A stretch of DNA of 10,046 nucleotides from NCBI GenBank assembly GCA_947176045.1, contig CAMWPF010000033.1, positions 1-10,046 of the forward strand, written 5' to 3'. The position numbers and the translations under genes were made by a program. Positions 7,337-10,046 of this stretch are shown here, one piece after another (the first letter of the stretch is position 1; every line of letters begins with the position of its first letter). The stretch comes from an uncultured Treponema sp. Lineage in GTDB: Bacteria > Spirochaetota > Spirochaetia > Treponematales > Treponemataceae. The notes under the pieces were generated by a model that was not told the DNA's origin, ran no database searches, and saw nothing but the letters and a program-made list of their open reading frames with translations.

Positions 7337-8603
7337 AAAAATCATCCGCCGCCTGCTGGCCGCCGCGCTCATCGCGCTGGCCGCCGCGGCAGCGGCGGGC
7401 TGCTCGGCAAAAACGGAAAGGCGCATCGTCATTTGGGCGGACAACAGCGAATTCGCCCCGTACATCGAACTGTTCAACGAGCAGCACGCGTCAAAGGCGG
7501 TGCTCGTCTACAAGGAAAACCTTTCGACCGCCATTCCGGCGGCGTCCGACGAGCTGCAGCCGGACATCATCGTCGGCTCATGGCTCCGCAACGAGCGGAC
7601 AAAGCGCACGTTCAAGCCGGCCGACTACCTGTTCGACAGGAACATCCTTTCCGCTTCCGACTTTTATTCCATGCTGTTGGAAGCCGGACGGATCGGAAGG
7701 CGCCACTATTTGATTCCGGTCAGCTTCAACCTTCCGGCGGTCATTTTTTCCACGGATAACGAGGAATTCATCGAAGGCAGCTACATGATTTCCTTGGAGC
7801 AGCTGCGGAAGGCGGGCGCCGCCTACAACAAGAAAAATGCGAAGGGCGCGTACACGCGGATCGGCTTTGCGCCGCAGAGCAGCGATGAATTTTTATACCA
7901 CGTCGTCAAAGTATCGGGCGCAGACTTCAAGGAATCCAAAAACACGCTGTTCACGTGGAACGAAGACGCGCTTGAAGAATCCATCCGCAATCTAAAAGAA
8001 TGGATTTCCACGGAAAACACCTCCGTCCAGACGGAAAGCGACTTCGTCTACAAATATCTTTCCGTCAAGGACGACAAGCGCGTCCTCTCCGGCAGGACGC
8101 TGTTCGCCTACATGACGAGCGACAAGCTGTTCCAGCTTTCTTCCGAACAGCTTGCGAAAATCGACTTCCGCTGGCTGCAAAACAACAACTCCATCACGGT
8201 GGACGACTCTATGCCGATGATGGGCATAGCGCGCCACGCGAGGAATACGTCCGGCGCCACGGAATTCATTTCGTGGTTCTTCAAGGCGGAGAGCCAGCAG
8301 CTGATCCTTGACAGGAAGGCGGAGCTGAATTTGGACACCTCGGGATTTGGAATCGCCGGCGGATTTTCCGCAGTGCGGAAAGTCAATGAATACGTGCTTC
8401 CGGCGTTCTATACGACGCTGCTTTCAAACATTCCGCAGGCGGATTCGTTCATCGTCTCCGAAAAGAAGACGTCCCGCTGGGAAAAAATCAAGCAGAACGT
8501 CATCATTCCGTACATCAAGGAATCGATCGCCGCGCCGGAAGGCAGAAAGGTCATGCCGATTGCTGAACGCTTCGCCGAATGGAAGAAGCTTGGCTTCAAC
8601 TGA
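7329..8603 (+). CDS. ABC-type (sugar-like) solute-binding lipoprotein
   Basis: The 424-aa protein starts with a lipoprotein signal: KIIRR, a Leu/Ala-rich run, then A-A-G-C with C25 as the lipidated residue, a relaxed lipobox of the spirochaete kind. The mature part begins ERRIVIWADNSEFAPYIELF, the typical first beta strand of extracellular solute-binding proteins ('ki.vW.......i..Fe'), followed by DIIVGSW and YLIPVSFNLPAVIF, which match the hinge strands of the sugar-binding cluster. A late FISWFFKAESQQLI resembles the 'aw.fikFl.s.e.q' segment of the same proteins. It probably captures a small solute outside the inner membrane, but the ligand is unknown. It is co-transcribed and likely coupled with the aminotransferase (8-nt overlap), and no permease or ATPase gene follows within the window, so it is either an orphan binding protein or serves a transporter elsewhere. 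Confidence 0.85.
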   Translation: MAEKIIRRLLAAALIALAAAAAAGCSAKTERRIVIWADNSEFAPYIELFNEQHASKAVLVYKENLSTAIPAASDELQPDIIVGSWLRNERTKRTFKPADYLFDRNILSASDFYSMLLEAGRIGRRHYLIPVSFNLPAVIFSTDNEEFIEGSYMISLEQLRKAGAAYNKKNAKGAYTRIGFAPQSSDEFLYHVVKVSGADFKESKNTLFTWNEDALEESIRNLKEWISTENTSVQTESDFVYKYLSVKDDKRVLSGRTLFAYMTSDKLFQLSSEQLAKIDFRWLQNNNSITVDDSMPMMGIARHARNTSGATEFISWFFKAESQQLILDRKAELNLDTSGFGIAGGFSAVRKVNEYVLPAFYTTLLSNIPQADSFIVSEKKTSRWEKIKQNVIIPYIKESIAAPEGRKVMPIAERFAEWKKLGFN

Positions 8604-8606
8604 AAC

Positions 8607-8619
8607 CGCCGGAACGGCG
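8607..8619 (+). other. Short GC hairpin after the lipoprotein gene
   Basis: CGCCG-GAA-CGGCG, a 5-bp stem with 3-nt loop, 4 nt after the stop codon. It has no T tract directly behind it, so it is at best a weak terminator or an mRNA-end stabiliser. Confidence 0.25.
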
Positions 8620-8634
8620 CCCTCCTGAAAAATC

Positions 8635-8661
8635 TAAACTTTTCCCTCACGCTTCCGATAA
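8635..8661 (+). promoter_or_regulatory. Sigma-28 (FliA-type) promoter
   Basis: TAAA at 8635-8638, exactly 15 nt of spacer, then TCCGATAA at 8654-8661. This matches the flagellar sigma-28 consensus TAAA-N15-GCCGATAA at 11 of 12 positions. Transcription would begin near 8668, leaving a leader of about 25 nt that contains the AGGAGG ribosome site of the gene at 8693. The geometry of all three elements agrees, which makes a chance match unlikely. Confidence 0.8.
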
Positions 8662-8681
8662 ATAAATAGGTATATTTCATC

Positions 8682-8687
8682 AGGAGG
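8682..8687 (+). promoter_or_regulatory. Strong Shine-Dalgarno of the 124-aa gene
   Basis: A perfect AGGAGG, 5 nt before the ATG at 8693. It is the strongest ribosome site on the plus strand of the window and suggests high expression once the sigma-28 promoter is active. Confidence 0.85.
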
Positions 8688-8692
8688 CGTCT

Positions 8693-9067
8693 ATGTCCAT
8701 TTCCATCAATTCTGCATACGGAACGGCAGTCTCCGGAGATGCCGGAGGAAAGCTGTACGTCCCTGTCAACCGGTCTGTACTCATATATTCGCATTTCGAC
8801 CATGTTTCCGGCTTTGCCGCGCAGCGCGGACAAAGCGGCGTCTCAATCGCGAAGATCAAAATCTTGAACACCTTGATCGACCATCTTTCCGCAGTCAAGG
8901 CGAAGGAAATTCCGAATGCCGCCAATTCCTCGCCGGAACAAGTTGACGCGCTCATCGAACAGTATCAGGCGCAACTGCACCATGCAGTCAAATCCGCCGA
9001 GACGCTCCCGTACCAGCTTTCCGACGCGCGGATGGAAGCCGGAACATTGTTCAGCATCAGCGCATAA
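8693..9067 (+). CDS. Small protein of unknown function, sigma-28 controlled
   Basis: This 124-aa protein is not a family I can name. It has no signal peptide and no membrane segment, so it is probably cytoplasmic or exported by a non-Sec route. The N-terminal third is Gly/Ser-rich and then has LYVPVNRSVLIYSHFDHVSG (21-40), the most conserved-looking stretch. The middle (51-72) is likely helical, with SIAKIKILNTLIDHLSAVK; a second helix with PEQVDALIEQYQAQLHHAVK (81-100) follows, then a short tail. A single transcription unit is indicated: its own sigma-28 promoter and AGGAGG upstream, and the convergent ychF downstream. Codon use matches its neighbours, arguing for a genuine resident gene. 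The promoter suggests a job in motility or chemotaxis (for example a flagellar accessory or regulator protein), but the protein sequence itself does not show this. Confidence 0.85.
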   Translation: MSISINSAYGTAVSGDAGGKLYVPVNRSVLIYSHFDHVSGFAAQRGQSGVSIAKIKILNTLIDHLSAVKAKEIPNAANSSPEQVDALIEQYQAQLHHAVKSAETLPYQLSDARMEAGTLFSISA

Positions 9068-9095
9068 GCAGTGGACAGCGGAACGGCGCGCCGAT

Positions 9096-9109
9096 GTCCG
9101 CCGCCGGAC
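9096..9109 (+). other. Hairpin in the convergent gap before ychF
   Basis: GTCCG-CCGC-CGGAC, a 5-bp perfect stem with a 4-nt loop between the ends of the two convergent genes. A palindrome CGGCGCGCCG lies just before it (9084-9093). There is no T tract on either strand, so a terminator role is only a possibility. Confidence 0.3.
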
Positions 9110-9111
9110 GC

Positions 9112-10046
9112 TCAAACATTGAATTTGAAGAACAGCACGTCGCCGTCCTGAACGACGTATTCCTTCCCTTCAACGCGGTATTTGCCCGCCTCCTTGATTT
9201 TCTGCTCCGAACCGTATTTTTTCAAATCGTCGATTGTGTACGCCTCCGCCTTGATGAAGCCCTTCTCGAAATCCGTATGGATGACGCCGGCGGCCTTCGG
9301 CGCAGTGTCGCCCGCATGAATCGTCCATGCGCGGCACTCGTCCGCACCGCCCGTAAAGAACGTCCGCAGCCCCATCAACTGGTAGGCCGTGCGTGCGAGC
9401 GACGCAAGTCCTGATTCGGACAGCCCTGCCGCCTCCATGAATTCCGCGCGCTCCGCCGCCTCCGAAATGTCCGCCAAATCCGCCTCGAATTTTCCGCAGA
9501 TGACGACGACTTCCGTATGCTCAGCCGCGGCGATCTTCCGTACCGCCTCGACGTATGCATTCGTTCCGGCGGCGATGGACTCTTCGTCGATGTTCGCAAC
9601 GTAGAACGTCGGCTTCATCGTCAGCAGGAACATATCCCGGACGGCGAGCGACTCTTCGTCAGTCAGCGCTGCAAGGCGGGCGCACTTTCCGTCCTCCAGA
9701 AGCGGCTTGATTTTTGCGACGGCGCTCGTCCATGACGCCAGCTTCTTCTCCTCTTCCTTGCCCATCGCGCGGATCGTCTTGGTGACTTTTTCCTGCCGCT
9801 TGCGGATGGTCTCCAAATCGGCGAGCGCAAGCTCCATGTTGATGGTCAGAATGTCGCTTTCCGGGTCGACCGCCGCCTCGACGTTGGCGCTTTCGCGCAC
9901 GTGCATGATGTCGGGATTGTCGAAGCAGCGTACGACGTGCGCGATGCACGCCGTCTCTCGGATGTTCGCCAGAAACTGGTTGCCGAGCCCTTCGCCCTGC
10001 GACGCGCCCTTGATGAGTCCGGCAATATCGACGAACTTTACAGACG
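9112..10046 (-). CDS. ychF: YchF/OLA1-family ribosome-associated ATPase, C-terminal 310 aa
   Basis: The visible part reads from the window edge (first full codon at 10044) to the TGA at 9114-9112. It begins just before the G3 motif DIAG, within VKFVDIAGLIKGASQGEGLG, a YchF hallmark; the P-loop (about 55-60 residues earlier) lies outside the window. LANIRETACIAHVVRCF follows, as in the family. The base-specificity motif is NIDE (fragment 151-154), the NxxE form that makes YchF prefer ATP to GTP. A helical region separates the two halves of the G domain, and the last ~85 residues form the TGS domain (RAWTIHAG, HTDFEKGF) ending in DGDVLFFKFNV, the usual C-terminus. YchF binds ribosomes and takes part in translation and stress responses. 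An ATG at 9906 is internal and not the start. The gene converges with the 124-aa gene, 44 nt apart. Confidence 0.97.
   Translation of the reverse strand, partial: SVKFVDIAGLIKGASQGEGLGNQFLANIRETACIAHVVRCFDNPDIMHVRESANVEAAVDPESDILTINMELALADLETIRKRQEKVTKTIRAMGKEEEKKLASWTSAVAKIKPLLEDGKCARLAALTDEESLAVRDMFLLTMKPTFYVANIDEESIAAGTNAYVEAVRKIAAAEHTEVVVICGKFEADLADISEAAERAEFMEAAGLSESGLASLARTAYQLMGLRTFFTGGADECRAWTIHAGDTAPKAAGVIHTDFEKGFIKAEAYTIDDLKKYGSEQKIKEAGKYRVEGKEYVVQDGDVLFFKFNV

Noticed and set aside
8671..8676. TATATT as a vegetative -10 for the 124-aa gene
   Set aside because: The start of transcription would fall in the AGGAGG at 8682-8687 and there is no -35 hexamer at 16-18 nt; the sigma-28 elements fit better.
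9904..9906. ATG at 9906 as the start of ychF
   Set aside because: The frame continues upstream with highly conserved YchF sequence including the DIAG motif up to the window edge.
1..10046. CRISPR arrays, tRNA or rRNA genes, insertion sequences, phage or defence genes
   Set aside because: No spaced direct repeats, cloverleaf sequences, transposase motifs or terminal inverted repeats were seen; nearly every base is accounted for by conserved chromosomal genes. The reading was by eye, so short imperfect repeats could be missed.

Overview
The window (about 10 kb, GC-rich, densely coded, no RNA genes, mobile elements or CRISPR seen) looks like ordinary chromosome from a spirochaete, most likely a Treponema-type organism of fairly high GC. 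The clues are a Bat operon with a VWA protein fused to a TPR lipoprotein-like domain, a treponemal-type class I/II aminotransferase, a relaxed A-A-G-C lipobox, and a near-consensus sigma-28 promoter of the kind used for spirochaete motility genes. The genus call is from memory of protein families, not from a search.

Left half (1-5953, minus strand): a six-gene operon reading right to left. It runs MoxR-family AAA+ ATPase, DUF58 protein, a membrane protein with a periplasmic beta-rich head and a BatD-like/DUF4381-like cytoplasmic tail, BatA (VWA), BatB fused to a BatC-like TPR domain, and the start of BatD (cut by the window edge). All junctions after the first are within 8 nt (overlaps of 8 and 4 nt, gaps of 3 and 1 nt), so the genes are probably translationally coupled. 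In this family MoxR is thought to act as a chaperone-like ATPase on VWA partners, and the Bat proteins form an inner-membrane/periplasmic assembly. Its true role (aerotolerance, envelope stress, or maturation of other proteins) is unsettled.

Middle (5954-8603, plus strand): divergent from the operon, a strong vegetative promoter sits so close to the aminotransferase ATG that the mRNA should be leaderless or nearly so. The aminotransferase overlaps the next gene, an ABC-type solute-binding lipoprotein, by 8 nt. No ABC permease or ATPase gene is in the window.

Right part (8604-10046): a 124-aa protein of unknown function has its own sigma-28-type promoter and a strong Shine-Dalgarno. This suggests expression with flagellar or chemotaxis genes. 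It converges on ychF (minus strand), a ribosome-associated ATPase whose N-terminus lies outside the window.

The most noteworthy points are the sigma-28 promoter on the uncharacterised gene, the BatB-BatC fusion with a relic or functional lipobox and internal start, and the leaderless aminotransferase promoter.
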